Of a stretch of DNA of 64,000 nt, positions 36,901 to 47,534 are shown one piece after another (position 1 is the first letter of the stretch; every line of letters starts with the position of its first letter). The translations under genes and the position numbers were made by a program. Below the pieces are notes generated by a model that saw nothing but the letters and a program-made list of their open reading frames with translations, ran no database searches and was not told the origin of the DNA. Origin of the DNA: Catonia carolina (lineage: Eukaryota > Arthropoda > Insecta > Hemiptera > Achilidae); contig JAQMRL010000006.1 in the NCBI GenBank assembly GCA_035578175.1, forward strand, positions 25,500,393 through 25,564,392, given 5' to 3'.

Positions 36901-39900
36901 GGACCTTTTTGATGTTCTCTTTGAACAGTAAATAAAGAAAGTGAAATTTTGAAAAATAAGTTGTGAATTAGTGATCAAATCATTTTTTGAATCTATTTTG
37001 GGAAATACATGGCATTTCGAAGATTTTCTAAAAAAAATTACTATATAAAAATAAAAAGTAAAATTTTCCAGTTTTGTGTACAGAACTGTATAAAAATGTA
37101 TGTACTTATTGAACAGATGACTTATTCACTGTTGACAACATTTGTTTGATTGTACAGAAGAGATGAAGCATTGAGTCCATTAACAGTAAAGTTCTAAAAC
37201 TCCAATTATATTACTTCATCGTTACTTATTCTCTAACCAGTTATGTGAGGTTCGGCAGATACTTCCATACTACCTTAGACCTACACGGGCACAATCTAAG
37301 TGCTTTCAGAAGTGCTAAATGGGGTCTCTCTTATTTATTTACTGTAGGTATACTGGTAGAATGTTGTGGTTCCAGTGTATCTCTCTCTGATTGTGGTATT
37401 AGTTTCATGCTCTGAAATACAACTATGGCGGGGATAATGCTTCCCCACCAAGGTTGGCGCTTGGAACGCTCGCACTGCAATTTCTTTACGATATGGCTAT
37501 AGCAGCTAACTTTTTAATTGTTAACAATTAATTTAAGATTTATTTTATCAAACATTCTATACAGGTATTTTCAACAGCCGTATTATATTGGTAATCAAAA
37601 TATTTCGAGTTAAAGATTTGTGATAAATTATATAAGGCACACTATTAGGTTTCAGTGATACTTGTACCAGATATCTGGTACTCGATATTGTGTTGTATTT
37701 GAGAGGAAGATTAAGTATATATACCAAGGAACGTTTATTGAAATGGGAATTACAGAATGTTTAATGGTAAAAATGCTTATTAAAACAACTTGTAGTCCTA
37801 TATAACAGAAAAATTAACCCTTTATAGGTCTTTGGTAAGTATACTTACCACTGGAAAAAAGGAAATTTTTTTAAGATTAACGTATGCAGTTGAACCCTAT
37901 TGGCATTTTATGGTTTTATAGATGTTCTCTGGTAAGTAGGCTATCCACATTTTGAACTTAGTGCGCAGCGATCATTTGTTTCATGAATTACACAAATGTG
38001 ATAAGGATTCATACCAGCATACGCAACCGTTTTGTTTTGTTGTTACTTTTGTACAGTGCTTTGAAAATTCGAGATTTTTACGGGTAAGCAAGTATTCGTG
38101 CTAATATAAAGTTGAAATAAGTTATTCTACAAATTTTTCTGTTATAATAGGACTACAAGTTGTTTTAATAAGCATTTTTACCATTAAACATTATGTAATT
38201 CCCATTTCAATAAATGTTCCTTGGTATGTATACTTAACATTAAAAAAATAAATATCTTACTGTTCTGGCACTAGAAATACATTATTCAAGCCCCTATAAA
38301 ACAAAATTTAACATTTTACAACATGCATATTTTCCCCGTAGTACTGGCCTGTTGTTGTTTAGGTCATCAGCCGAAAGGCTGGTTTGAACCTGTAGAGGTT
38401 TTACTAAGTAAAACGAGGAGTGAGGTGGTTTACCATTGCCTTCCTCACTGAGTGGGAAAGTACGCTTATCAGCATGCCGGGCCCTGTGAAAAGCACATAT
38501 TTTCCACTCTGCAAATGACACCTTCACTTCATTCACCACAGGGTCTGGCTGTATAATGAAATTCATTACTTTCAGAGGAGATAACTCTGATTAGTGTCTT
38601 TTACACCTCTGCCTCTTCTGTTCTTAAATGATTCAGTCATTTAATTGGCTGACCATGTGTTAAGAAACAGAACTATTTATTTTAGCCCTGCAACGAACAG
38701 ATTGAGTGTAAAAATTTGACACTCCACCTGTCTGTTATGGGCAGAGTACTGGCCTATAAAGGGTTAATATAACTTAAATTTTTACGGGTAATTTGGTTCT
38801 TGTAAATACTGTTCTATTATTAAACAATATTTTCTGTTTCAGGCCATGGATGGAAGTAAATGTGTAGGTGCAATCGTTTGTAAGCTTGATATACATCGCA
38901 AAATAGTGAAAAGAGGTTATATAGCTATGCTAGCTGTTGATGAAAAATATAGGAAAAGGAAAATAGGTAAATATATATTTCAAATTAACTTCCTCGTACA
39001 TTTTTAAGAACCTGTAATCATAATCAGGAATTTTATATTTTCAATTGACATTCATGTATCAGGTTGTAGGATTTTTCCCACAAGTGGTATACTAATGAAT
39101 AAAATGAAATTAAACTTTTATTGTCTTGTTAAAATAATTTATGTATACAATTTCTGGTTAAGAAATAAGGTTTTATGCATATTAGTTTACAGCATTACAC
39201 CAGTTTGTTTGTGTATATCCATGGAGAATGATTTTTGTTCCATGCATCATATTCCACTAGTACCACTTATTATTGTTCTCTGCTATTTGACTGCAGTACA
39301 GGACTATATTTGTTATACATATTGACTTTTGTTCAACCTTTTTCATAGGCCATCAATAAAATTTGAATGGTCCACCAGGGCCCAATTTATAAAAAAAATA
39401 TATAAAATAAATGTAAAAAAAAAGTGGATATGAATTCCCTACTTTATTATATTTTTTTTTACATACCTAATTTGTGTACACGTGTATTTATCTATTTCAC
39501 TCCTCTGCCGATCACACCCATTCCGGAGGAATTTAAGCAGTTTAGTGGCTTCAGAATGCTACCTAGCAGGCGAACCCACAACCCCTGAGAGGCCAACCCA
39601 AATGAGTGGGTGCTGTCACATTTGCAGGGCGCCCCACTACCCTGAGTACTTGTGTAAATGTTGGACGAATAGCTGTCAAGCTTGTTACGCCGTTAATGCT
39701 TTGCATGTGGATCTACTACACATGGATGTACTGCGCACAACCATGTACTACGAATAGCACACGGAGGTGCTACGGCCAGCACCCATTACCTCGAAAGCAG
39801 GCAAGGATAGGGTAGCTAAACCCCAGTTTTATGGGCACGCTCTGTGTGGTATGGGGCATGCCCCCACCTAATTTGTGTACATTGTGATTTGTTCAATTAA

Positions 39901-42123
39901 GCAACTCCAAGACCCAATGAGAAGATGGTATGTATCAGGTGTAAATGAAGTGTAGTCTTGTACAGGCTAACCATTCGTGTGAGAGTATGGTTTATTGAAC
40001 CCTAACCATCTAAATACACTGGTAACCAGGAACTCTTCATCTCTGAAAACCAGCTGTTAAACAGCTGACTTGTAGCAACAACTTTACCAATAGTCCAACC
40101 CGGCGTGTGAAAAATGAATTGCCTAACAAAAGAAAGGATAATACAAGTATGTTCGATAACTGTACAATATTTGGTGTCTAATGGATTAAATAACTAATGA
40201 AAACAATGCACTTAGTACATGCAGTGAACCGAATATCCAAATGCAGAATATTGCTTCTGTTTATAAATATCTTGTGACACCAGATGCATGTGGATGAGGA
40301 TGACGTAAGCTATGATTAAAATTCCTTGTTACATTGTGATGAAATGGATACATCGTGTTATGGAGTTCCATGCAACAATTTATCGATTTATAGACAAACT
40401 TTAAACTGCACTTCCGAGATATCTTGTTCCGTAGTTGGTGCAGTATAATAGGATGCTAGATGTCTTTTTAAAACGTGTTTTTTAAAACGAGTTCTACTTT
40501 AGACAATATGAAATTAAACATTGCCAGAGTCATTCTCATGTATCTCATTGCAAAAGAAGATGATTATGCCAAACAATTTTCTGTTCTTATTAATGTCACT
40601 AACGGTATTGTCTTTAAGAGTTAACAATTTTGTATGAGCGTTTTCCATTAGGAATAATTTATCATCACTGCTGGTACTGAAACTCATGTTCAATACCGAC
40701 AACTGAATGAAGGTTAAGCGCAGCTTAAAATCAATACTATTTTATATAATAAATTCACTAAACTCTTTTAAGCTGCTTTAATTTTTTGTTAATCACTTAC
40801 ACTTGTTTTGGTGGAACCACCATCATTAGAATATATTATACCGTTTGAAACTAAACATTTAAACATTTTTATAGAAGATGTTACATCTTCAGTCATTTGT
40901 ATAAAACTGAACACGTGTAAGTGATTAATAAAAAATAAAGGCAGCTTAAAAAAGGTTAGTGAAATTTATTATATTAAATAGTTGATTATACATAGGAAAA
41001 TAACAGAAAAATGTCCAGAGTTAAAATTGCTTTTATGATTGCCCAAAAAAGAAGAATGGAAAATCTGGGTTGTAAATAATTTCAAATATAATCTCTATTA
41101 CATAAACATTTGTCTCAGTGAATTGATTTTTGTTCAATACCATTACTGTGTATGGGACATGTCTTATAATGCAAGCAAGAAAACTTCTGTACAGCTCTGT
41201 ATAATATGAAAAGAAGTGAATGTAGCACATAAGTAAAACTGATGTGCTCTTGAAAAAGAAGCCACGGGATTGTTTACCAGCTAGAATAATATTTTAGGAT
41301 TAATGACCATGGTAGTCAATGCCTGATAAACTAATTTAAAAAAAAAAAACGATATTTTAGGTGATAAAGGATTTTTTTGACACATTTTTAAGTCCCCTAA
41401 TCCTGAAAAACATGCTTTTAATGATTGGTCTTGGTGTAAATAAAGTATCTCAAGAACAGAATAGTGTACAAAATTGAAACTTGGAAATTAGGTATCATCA
41501 TGGGACCCAACATGAGCATATTAATCAAAATCGGTCAACCGGATCTTGTAGTTTATGTATGTGATTTTCTCAAAAATGACTCCTACAATTTTTAAAAAAT
41601 TGTATAAAGTACAGAGAAAGACCTCTGAGCAGATAAGTGTAAGATTGAGGCATACATTCTGTCCGTAAGGTGAAGAAGTAGAATAGAATGGTGACTTTTG
41701 AACAGAATCTCTCTGTCTTCATTGCACGCATCATGATTAGTGAGAAAGCGTCTTGTTGCATACTAATGTCAAAGAAGGTGTTTCTATCATTTTTCAATCC
41801 AGTCTGTATAATAGGGCTAGATTGGTAGCCTGCTACAAATTGATTCTCAATTCATGAAAAAAGAGTCGCACCCAATTCAACTGTTCTTCAAATTCCTTAT
41901 TTATGTCAATCATAAATAATTTCCTTTATCTCGTTCCCAGTATTTTTATTGAACATTTCATTATTTTGAGTTGTATTTGGGGTTAATCATATGTATTATT
42001 GTTTTAGGTTCTAATTTGGTTTTAAAGGCAATTCGAGCGATGGTAGCAGATGATGCGGATGAGGTAAGTTTTTTATTACTTTATTTTTACTTTCTCTTGC
42101 CCTATATAAATATGTAGGGAAGG

Positions 42124-42157
<34 letters not shown>

Positions 42158-45100
42158 GCAGGTTAAATGGAATACACTGGTATGTTACGAGACATTTTAT
42201 CCTTATTGCTATGGAAGACATGGCTTTACGGTAAACTTCCATGTACAGTGACAAATTACTATTTATTTATTTTTGTGTTTATTGCTATATTGCTAAAATA
42301 ATTTACTAGAACTTCCTCATGTAATTACAATAAGAAATGGCTAAGTACTTCTTCACTGTTTGGTGTGAAAAATGTTTCTATATTTAAAAAAAAAAAATTT
42401 GATACACACCTATTTTACGGAACAGTAATTATTTGCAAGCTTTAGAACAAAAATAAATTTAAAAAAATTGGTGTATTCATTTGAAATTGATTCTTGGAAA
42501 CATGAAAAATTTGTGAATTTTTTCACTTTTTCAAACTATTATTTTTTTTATTCATTTATTTTATTTGGTTAATTATACATTATAATTTACTACTAATTTA
42601 AGCTGTACATAGTATTTTTAACTAAATACAGTATACTTATATGCAAAAACTCTTTCACAAAGAGTTATAACTGCGCATAGGAAATTTATGTAGGAATTAA
42701 TAGTACTACCACAAAAATGGGTATGGGTTGATGGTTCATAACCTAAAATGTTCATCTATAGTTCAGTCGTCCTTACTTTGCTCCTACTGTAAACAAACCA
42801 ACGCCAGCTTGGTTTAGTCGGTAGGCTAGGGTTTTATTGACCCAAATTTTAAAAAAATGTAATGTTTATAATGTAGTTTATTTATTAAACTATAAATAGC
42901 TACGTACGTTTTTAACATTCTTCGTTGGGTAACTCTAATTTACAATAACTTGTTTTTCAGTAACAACACTTTTTACATTTCTTTGTAAATATTTAAAACC
43001 TAAAGATTTTAAAACTTTTTAAAAGTTGTTCTTTTGAAATTTGGCAAGTCTGGGTCATAATTTACCGCGCACAGTATTTTTCATGTGGGTGTTGGAGGGT
43101 CATTATTTCAAAAATGTGGATAGAGATTATGGGTTTGGATTAATCATCAAATTCAATTGTGAAATAACGAGTGACTAGATTAATATTAGATAACAGATCA
43201 TTAAAATAAAAATGTTTACTTTTAAAGTTCTTTTATTTTGTCATACAGATCAGAGGTAATACTTATAACTTTTAACCACGTTTATTTATGAAAAAGAATA
43301 GAAATAAAGTATACCATTTTTATAAATTTATTGTTTAGTACTTTAACATCAGTAATGATGATATTGTAACAGTTTTATTCATAAACATACTAAAATACTT
43401 TTAAAATTATTTTGTAGTTACTTTTTAATCAGCATGTACACATTTTAAAATAATGCGCATTCTCAGTGATGTGATGTCATTATCTGTTGACAGTAGGAGC
43501 AAACTAAGGACAGCTGGACTTTAAATGTACTCTGCAAAAAATTTAATAACATATTTAAAAAAAATCCTCTAGAGATGAAAACAATTGTATTTTGATTATT
43601 AGTTTTTGTAAAAAATATAACTTCATGTTTTGATTCTTACCATCAACGTTTAAACGCAACGATTTTGCGTTTTACTCCGTTTCATTTTGTACAGAATTTA
43701 GATTTACCATGATTTTTTTTTTCAAAATTTGTTGAGGAAAAATGGCTGATTAAGCATTTTCTGTGTAATTATACACTGCTTTACGTAGACTAAAATAAGC
43801 AAGCTGTTTTGGGAGGATTAATTGGACAGAGTTTTCCAAAAAGGAACCATCCCTCAAAATTTCTATAATTGAGTTAGCATTGTAAAATTGTTGGGGAAAG
43901 ATGCATTTTTATGTTGTAAAATAGAATCAATGTGTAAGAACCAGCTATTTTTGTTAAAAACAGCTGTGAACAACTTTGGTTTTATTGTAAAACAAATATA
44001 CAAAAAGGATCCACGCGGCTTGGTTCTCATCTGTGTAATAATAAAGTTTTACAAAATGGAACCAAGCCACCACACGCAGTGGGTTGGTTCCATTCTGCAA
44101 AACTAAATTTGTGGTTAGGTTATAGTTACATACAAGCAGAGTGAAAACCGTACCTATATAAATGATTGTATTTATTGAATTTATAGTTGTTTAGTAATTT
44201 TAAATATTTATTTTTGAAAAAGTAATGAATTTGCCAGAAGCCTTTATTATTTCCAGATCTTAGAACCTATTATTTTTTTTAATAGTAATTTTAGCTCAAG
44301 AAATGCAAAAAGAAGACAAAACATATTTACTTTTATTTAATGATATTTTTTACGTTTAAAAATCATCTGCATTTCAATAAAACAATTTATATTTAATATT
44401 ATATTACACTTTTAGTCTCCTTTTTCTACATTAAATCATTTTTCTGTTTTGCAAAACGGAACCATCTTAAAAGAACCACAACAGTGGTTTATATCATTTA
44501 TTGCAAAAAGGAACCAACCCACAAGTGATGTGTTGCTCATGAGTGAGTCGCACAAAAGCGCTAGCTCTTTTAACTGAGCGGTGAGTTACCACCTCTTTTA
44601 TTTTGAACGACCAGCACACCGAGCGTTTCTCCCCACGCAACACGCTCTCCGCACAGAGCTGACTTGTACATCCCCTCCATGACTAAACCACTTTTCTCTA
44701 GTCGCATCATAGCAAGAGCTACCTAAATGCTACATGGAAAGTATACATATCGTATCGAACTCTGCCTCTGTTTGTGAGGGTGCGGAGAGGGGGTCATTAT
44801 TCTTTCATACTATACTACAACAACCCTGAGACAAGTGGTTGTAAAATACCATTGTACTGTACTGTAACAGTTTTACCACGTGCGTACAAAACAAAGATAG
44901 ACACATGACAAAAATTTGTTTGTTGAAAGGGATGCATGAACGTTCAGGTTGACGCACGCACAAACACAACATGCTGTGTGCGAAGGAGTGAGTGAAAGTC
45001 ACCCTCGGCTCGGCTCACTGTCTGTTTATTCACATAGCTCAGCTCAGTGCTGTACATATTAGAATCTACTAGTTCACTCCCACAGTTCACCCCGTCTCAT

Positions 45101-45993
45101 TGTTCAATTGTAGGCACGCTCTGTGCCGTTCACGGGGTATGCTAGCTCACTTATTTTACTGCGCCGTCCCATGACTACAACCCACGTAGTTTCATATTTT
45201 TCTAAAGTAAATAAAGATTTGTGCATTTTTGCTCCATTAATAAAATTCTACTATTACTGTATGCATATTTATTTAAAACAACTGAAAGATTTTTCAGAAA
45301 TAGAATTAGAAGTTAAAAAAATCTTTACTAGCGAATATCTCAGTTAACACTATATGTGGGTTGGTTCCATTTCGCATAATGCAGTCCAATTTATTTTCTA
45401 CATTACTAATTGTTTCTTTGATAGGTATACTTGTATAGATATTCTTGTTATCGAAAGATATCTTTATGTATTTCTCATTAATATCTGTATTTTGTTAATT
45501 ATTATTTGTACTGCATTTTTTAATACTTTATCTGTTATTTAATATAATGTGCTTTTTTAGATACGTATATTAAAATATATTTATTATTTTATCAAACATC
45601 CTATGTAGGATTTTAAACAGCCATATTATTTAAAATTGAAATTTATATTTCTAACCACCAGATTCCTTATCTAACATGGTAGGAATAGGAAGTTTTAAAT
45701 TTTGACGTAAAAAATTTTTAATTTACTGAAGATGTGTACAAGATACATGAAAGCGCTATAAACATTGGTAAGTGTTTTATGTTACCATATTCTGGTGGTT
45801 AGAAATATATATTTCAATTCAAAATAATATATTTATATGTATTTTTTGATTGCAGGTTGTACTGGAAACTGAAATAACAAATCAACCTGCATTAAGATTA
45901 TATGAAAACCTTGGATTTGTCAGGGATAAAAGATTATTCAGGTATTACCTGAACGGTGTCGATGCTCTGCGATTAAAATTATGGCTAAGATGA
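30244..45993 (+). CDS. Naa30: N-alpha-acetyltransferase 30, NatC catalytic subunit (4 exons)
   Basis: Exons 30244-30915, 38843-38966, 42008-42063 and 45856-45993 join in frame to 329 residues. NatC acetylates the N-terminal Met of nascent chains such as Met-Leu, Met-Ile and Met-Phe, on ribosomes, with Naa35 and Naa38 partners. Residues 1-178 are Ser/Asn/Glu-rich and disordered. The GNAT domain occupies about 179-329: [95 protein letters not shown]. The C-terminal part is nearly invariant in animals. The acetyl-CoA loop Q/R-x-x-G-x-G/A reads R261-K-R-K264-I-G266, so the first Gly is Lys. The start ATG follows TAAA and precedes G, a good context. Confidence 0.96.
31104..31212. repeat. Short inverted-repeat element
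   Basis: AAGGTTTACTA and AAGGAATTAC at the left reappear as GTAATTCCTT and TAGTAAACCTT at the right, giving a hairpin of about 109 bp. It lies in Naa30 intron 1. Confidence 0.5.
31502..31618. repeat. Direct repeat pair
   Basis: The block TGTTGGTAAATAATATAAAA plus TACCTTT occurs at 31502-31529 and 31591-31618, about 60 bp apart, with GGTAAATATAT units between. Confidence 0.6.
32086..32452 (+). mobile_element. TA-flanked MITE, copy 2 (367 bp)
   Basis: Ends GAGCGGACGCCAAATTATC and, reverse complemented, GAGCGGACGCCAAATAAGC, with TA at 32084-32085 and 32453-32454. Inverse orientation to the copy at 5788-6151. In Naa30 intron 1. Confidence 0.75.
33334..33723 (+). repeat. Repeat family B, full-length copy
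   Basis: Begins GTTGTTGTTTAGGTCATTAG and ends CTGTTATGGGCAG. It holds hairpins AGCCGAAAGGCT, an AACCTGTAGAGGTT near-palindrome and a GTTTTATTAAGTAAAAC near-palindrome. No coding frame. Confidence 0.8.
33747..36196 (-). mobile_element. RTE-like non-LTR retrotransposon, 5'-truncated (2.45 kb)
   Basis: Flanked by a 9-bp target duplication ATTTAGGAG at 33738-33746 and 36197-36205, with an A-rich 3' tail on the minus strand. Encodes the C-terminal part of an APE-type endonuclease ([16 protein letters not shown]), then reverse transcriptase and the conserved RTE-like C-terminus. The 5' half of the endonuclease and any ORF1 are absent. Confidence 0.9.
33761..36196 (-). pseudogene. Endonuclease-reverse transcriptase pseudogene (RTE-like)
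   Basis: Four frames in series: 36198-35977 (endonuclease with GDWN), 35977-35024 (SDH motif, then thumb-like basic region), 34937-34587 (RT motifs FVDLEKAFD and [17 protein letters not shown]) and 34585-33761 (RT motif [11 protein letters not shown], then [19 protein letters not shown] and the C-terminus). The breaks are frameshifts, one at a T run near 35070. The apparent Met at 36198 is in the flanking target duplication. Confidence 0.88.
36430..36930 (+). pseudogene. Decayed non-LTR RT C-terminal region
   Basis: Broken frames read [35 protein letters not shown], then GKI and SISWL. The order YLG, GHIMRN, R-x-x-L-L-Q, GKI, SWLxNLR is that of an insect non-LTR reverse transcriptase C-terminus. 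Same clade as 57560-58155. Confidence 0.55.
37664..37681. repeat. 18-bp perfect palindrome
   Basis: GTACCAGATATCTGGTAC, self-complementary throughout. Adjacent to the inverted-repeat structure at 37711-38237. Confidence 0.7.
37711..38237. repeat. Inverted repeat with about 100-bp arms
   Basis: Arm 37711-37813 and arm 38135-38237 are inverted copies with only a few differences (shared blocks ACCAAGGAACGTTTATTGAA and GGTAAAAATGCTTATTAAAA). The left arm lies outside and the right arm inside the TTAA-bounded element at 37818-38763, so the palindrome and that element overlap rather than nest cleanly. Confidence 0.7.
37818..38763. mobile_element. piggyBac-like MITE (946 bp) containing a family B copy
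   Basis: TTAA at 37814-37817 and 38764-38767; terminal repeats CCCTTTATAGGTC and, reverse complemented, CCCTTTATAGGCC. About 550 bp remain when the nested family B copy is removed. Confidence 0.65.
38351..38744 (+). repeat. Repeat family B, full-length copy with target duplication
   Basis: Flanked by an 11-bp direct repeat AGTACTGGCCT (38340-38350 and 38745-38755), which fixes both ends: GTTGTTGTTTAGG at the left and TTATGGGCAG at the right, 394 bp. Inserted in a piggyBac-like MITE. Confidence 0.85.
38843..38966 (+). CDS. Naa30: Naa30 exon 2
   Basis: Follows TTTCTGTTTCAG. Encodes [20 protein letters not shown] and [17 protein letters not shown], the central GNAT strands, and ends one base into the Gly266 codon before GTAAAT. 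The exon lies 76 bp after the right end of the piggyBac-like MITE at 37818-38763. Confidence 0.95.
39422..40110 (-). repeat. SINE family D copy, interrupted by a 385-bp insertion
   Basis: Minus strand: tRNA-like head near 40110-40030 (GGGTTGGACTATTGGTAAAG as A-box region, decayed B box), then a body shared with 61160-61475 (CACTTCATTTACACCTGAT, ATTGGGTCTTGGAGT, AATCACAATGTACACAAATT). The insertion 39481-39865 splits its end. Confidence 0.5.
39481..39865. mobile_element. Unclassified 385-bp insertion with 16-bp target duplication
   Basis: Direct repeat ACCTAATTTGTGTACA at 39465-39480 and 39866-39881. The insert is GC-richer than its surroundings and ends GGGCATGCCCCC. A 91-codon frame (39482-39757) has many Cys but no motif I recognise. 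A 16-bp duplication suggests insertion by a LINE-type machinery. Confidence 0.6.
40735..40985. mobile_element. Penelope-like fold-back remnant, internally deleted
   Basis: Outer arms are inverted (about 40743-40803 and 40911-40973; CTTTTTTAAGCTGCCTTTA-type block in both). The left arm holds a decayed hammerhead core (CTAATGATGGTGG on the minus strand); the right arm keeps ACACGTGTAAGT only. The coding centre is lost. Confidence 0.6.
41372..41612 (+). repeat. Repeat family A, decayed 5' part
   Basis: Blocks in family order: AAAAACATGCTTTTAATGAT, ATCTCAAGAACAGAATAGTG, CAAAATCGGTCAACCGG, GATTTTCTCAAAAATG. Confidence 0.5.
42008..42063 (+). CDS. Naa30: Naa30 exon 3 (56 bp)
   Basis: Follows TTGTTTTAG and precedes GTAAGT. 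Encodes [18 protein letters not shown] after the split Gly266, the helix behind the acetyl-CoA loop. Too short for an ORF list but required for the frame and the fold. Confidence 0.93.
42087..42154 (+). repeat. Repeat family A 5' end and CA microsatellite
   Basis: TTTTTACTTTCTCTTGCC and the following hairpin, then (CA)n at 42127-42155. Lies 24 bp downstream of the Naa30 exon 3 donor. Confidence 0.65.
42764..43516. mobile_element. TIR element, unclassified (753 bp)
   Basis: Left CAGTCGTCCTTACTTTGCTC and right (reverse complement) CAGCTGTCCTTAGTTTGCTC continue as CTACTGT in both, about 27 bp with three mismatches. CAG termini recall hAT, but no matching 8-bp target duplication is seen. No coding frame. 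In Naa30 intron 3. Confidence 0.55.
43830..45375. repeat. Region with recurrent GGTTGGTTCC motif in both orientations
   Basis: GGAACCA or its complement recurs near 43850, 44058, 44088, 44458, 44508 and 45362; GGAACCAACCCACA at 44508 and its inverse at 45358 could be ends of an element of about 0.86 kb. The middle part (44530-45130) is GC-richer than the rest of the intron. No gene recognised. Confidence 0.35.
45624..45829. repeat. Short MITE-like inverted repeat
   Basis: Arms of about 39 bp: TATTTCTAACCACCAGAT at the left and its complement CTGGTGGTTAGAAATA at the right, each extended by an ATTGAAATT block. It lies 26 bp before Naa30 exon 4. Confidence 0.55.
45856..45993 (+). CDS. Naa30: Naa30 exon 4
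   Basis: Follows TTTGATTGCAG. Encodes [20 protein letters not shown] then [25 protein letters not shown] and TGA at 45991-45993. Confidence 0.97.
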   Translation, partial: VVLETEITNQPALRLYENLGFVRDKRLFRYYLNGVDALRLKLWLR

Positions 45994-46232
45994 AATAAAT
46001 TTTTATTTGTTTAAATATTATGATTATTATTAAGTTATCTTGAAAATTTATTTACATAAAAAATAAGAAATACTAGTAACATTGACATCGCTGACTTTTT
46101 AATTTATATAAATAGCATCAAACCAACGCTACTTTGCTGCTCATTCTAATGAATCGTTCATGCGATCTAATCGCGGTAAATGAAAACTAATATTATGTAT
46201 TTATATTAGTTGTGTATATTGTATATTATATT

Positions 46233-46252
46233 AAATAAATAAATAAATAAAT
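46233..46252 (+). promoter_or_regulatory. Possible polyadenylation signals of Naa30
   Basis: Overlapping AATAAA hexamers in an (AAAT) run about 240 bp after the stop codon. A further AATAAA at 45994-45999 abuts the stop and is less likely to be used. Confidence 0.3.
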
Positions 46253-46855
46253 TGATTATTGGTCAACTACATTTTATATATTATATTATTTAATAATGAA
46301 AAGTGTTTCGGATAAATTGTATCAAATAACGAAATTAATATTTTTGTTAATATTACTGATCAGGTTTTTAATATAAAAATGGTGTATGAAAATTGTTTAT
46401 TTATTTAAATTATTTAAAGAGTTTATTTTCAGTTTTTTTTCTGTTGTTGAAAACTATTTATGTGTCAAAGGTTAATTATGATTCTGTAAAAAGGGACCAG
46501 TAAAAATTATCGGTTTCAAAAATAAATCAAATTTTATTTAGAATTTACTGACTATAAAATTCAGAAGTATTTTTTAATAATTTATTACATTACTAATTAA
46601 GACCACAGGGAAAAATTTGATAAGTTAATTTTTTCATTTTTTGAGACTTTCCAGTTGATTATTAGCTTAAATTTTATGTTTTTTCTTCAGTATATTAGTT
46701 AGGAAAACATATTGATGCCTTAAAAAAATATGAGCAATACAAAAAACGTGGTACAGGAGAAGATTTTTTGGTTTAATGTCTGACTGTTCAGCAATTGCTA
46801 ATGCAGACGGTGAAGGATGAAATGATTTTTTTGTAACGTATGAAAATATGCTGTG

Positions 46856-46920
46856 CCTGAATGGGATTCGAACCCAAGATCGCATGATGAGAGGCGAGCA
46901 CGTTACCAATTAGGAGAAGA
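46856..46920 (-). repeat. tRNA-derived SINE head
   Basis: Minus strand: CCTAATTGGTAACGTGC (A-box region) and TGGGTTCGAATCCCA, a perfect B box in a T-arm hairpin. The acceptor stem does not close, so it is read as a SINE or tRNA relic. Confidence 0.5.
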
Positions 46921-47534
46921 AGATGGCATACGCCATATTTTGTTTGTAGCGCATTCACACACTTTAATGTTTATTTTAGTATTATTTTATCTGTTCTAAA
47001 TATTCTAGAAAGCTAGCTTAGCCACCTTTATGAATAGGTGTGTGCCAGTGAATCTTTGATTAGTTTTGTTTCGAGAAATTGTGCTGTTAAAGCTGAATAA
47101 AGTTTTTTGTTTTCAGATGTTTGGTATCTTATTATTTTATAATAATGAATTGAACTTCTGTGTTGTTAAAGATGAGAAGTTTTTTGAAAGTAGGGTAATT
47201 TTGTGTTGTGTTGGCTAACCTTATTTACCCTGTTAGCACCAGCAAATGTAATAATAAAAGATGTAATGTATTATTTAAATAGCCTCCGGGCCAGCCCGCT
47301 GATCGAAAGTCAGCTGGTAGAAAGTTGTATTATTTGTTAAGTAACACCGGTTGGGTAAGTGACTTTGTATGGTGACCAGCTGGCAGCCATCCATGAACAA
47401 ACTCTACTGGGGGTCCCTGTTCAAACTCATGCCTAATCCTCTTCAAAAATATAGCAAAAAGCAGCGATCAAATTGGGTATTAGTCATTAGTGTACAGTTC
47501 CCGTTAAAAAATAAAAACTAAAAAAAAAAAAATT

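Noticed and set aside
39482..39757. Cys-rich 91-codon frame as a zinc-finger gene
   Set aside because: Cys spacing fits no known finger, and the frame lies wholly inside a 385-bp insertion with target duplication.
42127..42155. CA repeat as part of a CRISPR-like array
   Set aside because: Plain dinucleotide microsatellite; no spaced repeats anywhere in the window resemble CRISPR.
46856..46920. Functional tRNA gene
   Set aside because: The B box is perfect, but acceptor and anticodon stems do not close, so it is listed as a SINE head.
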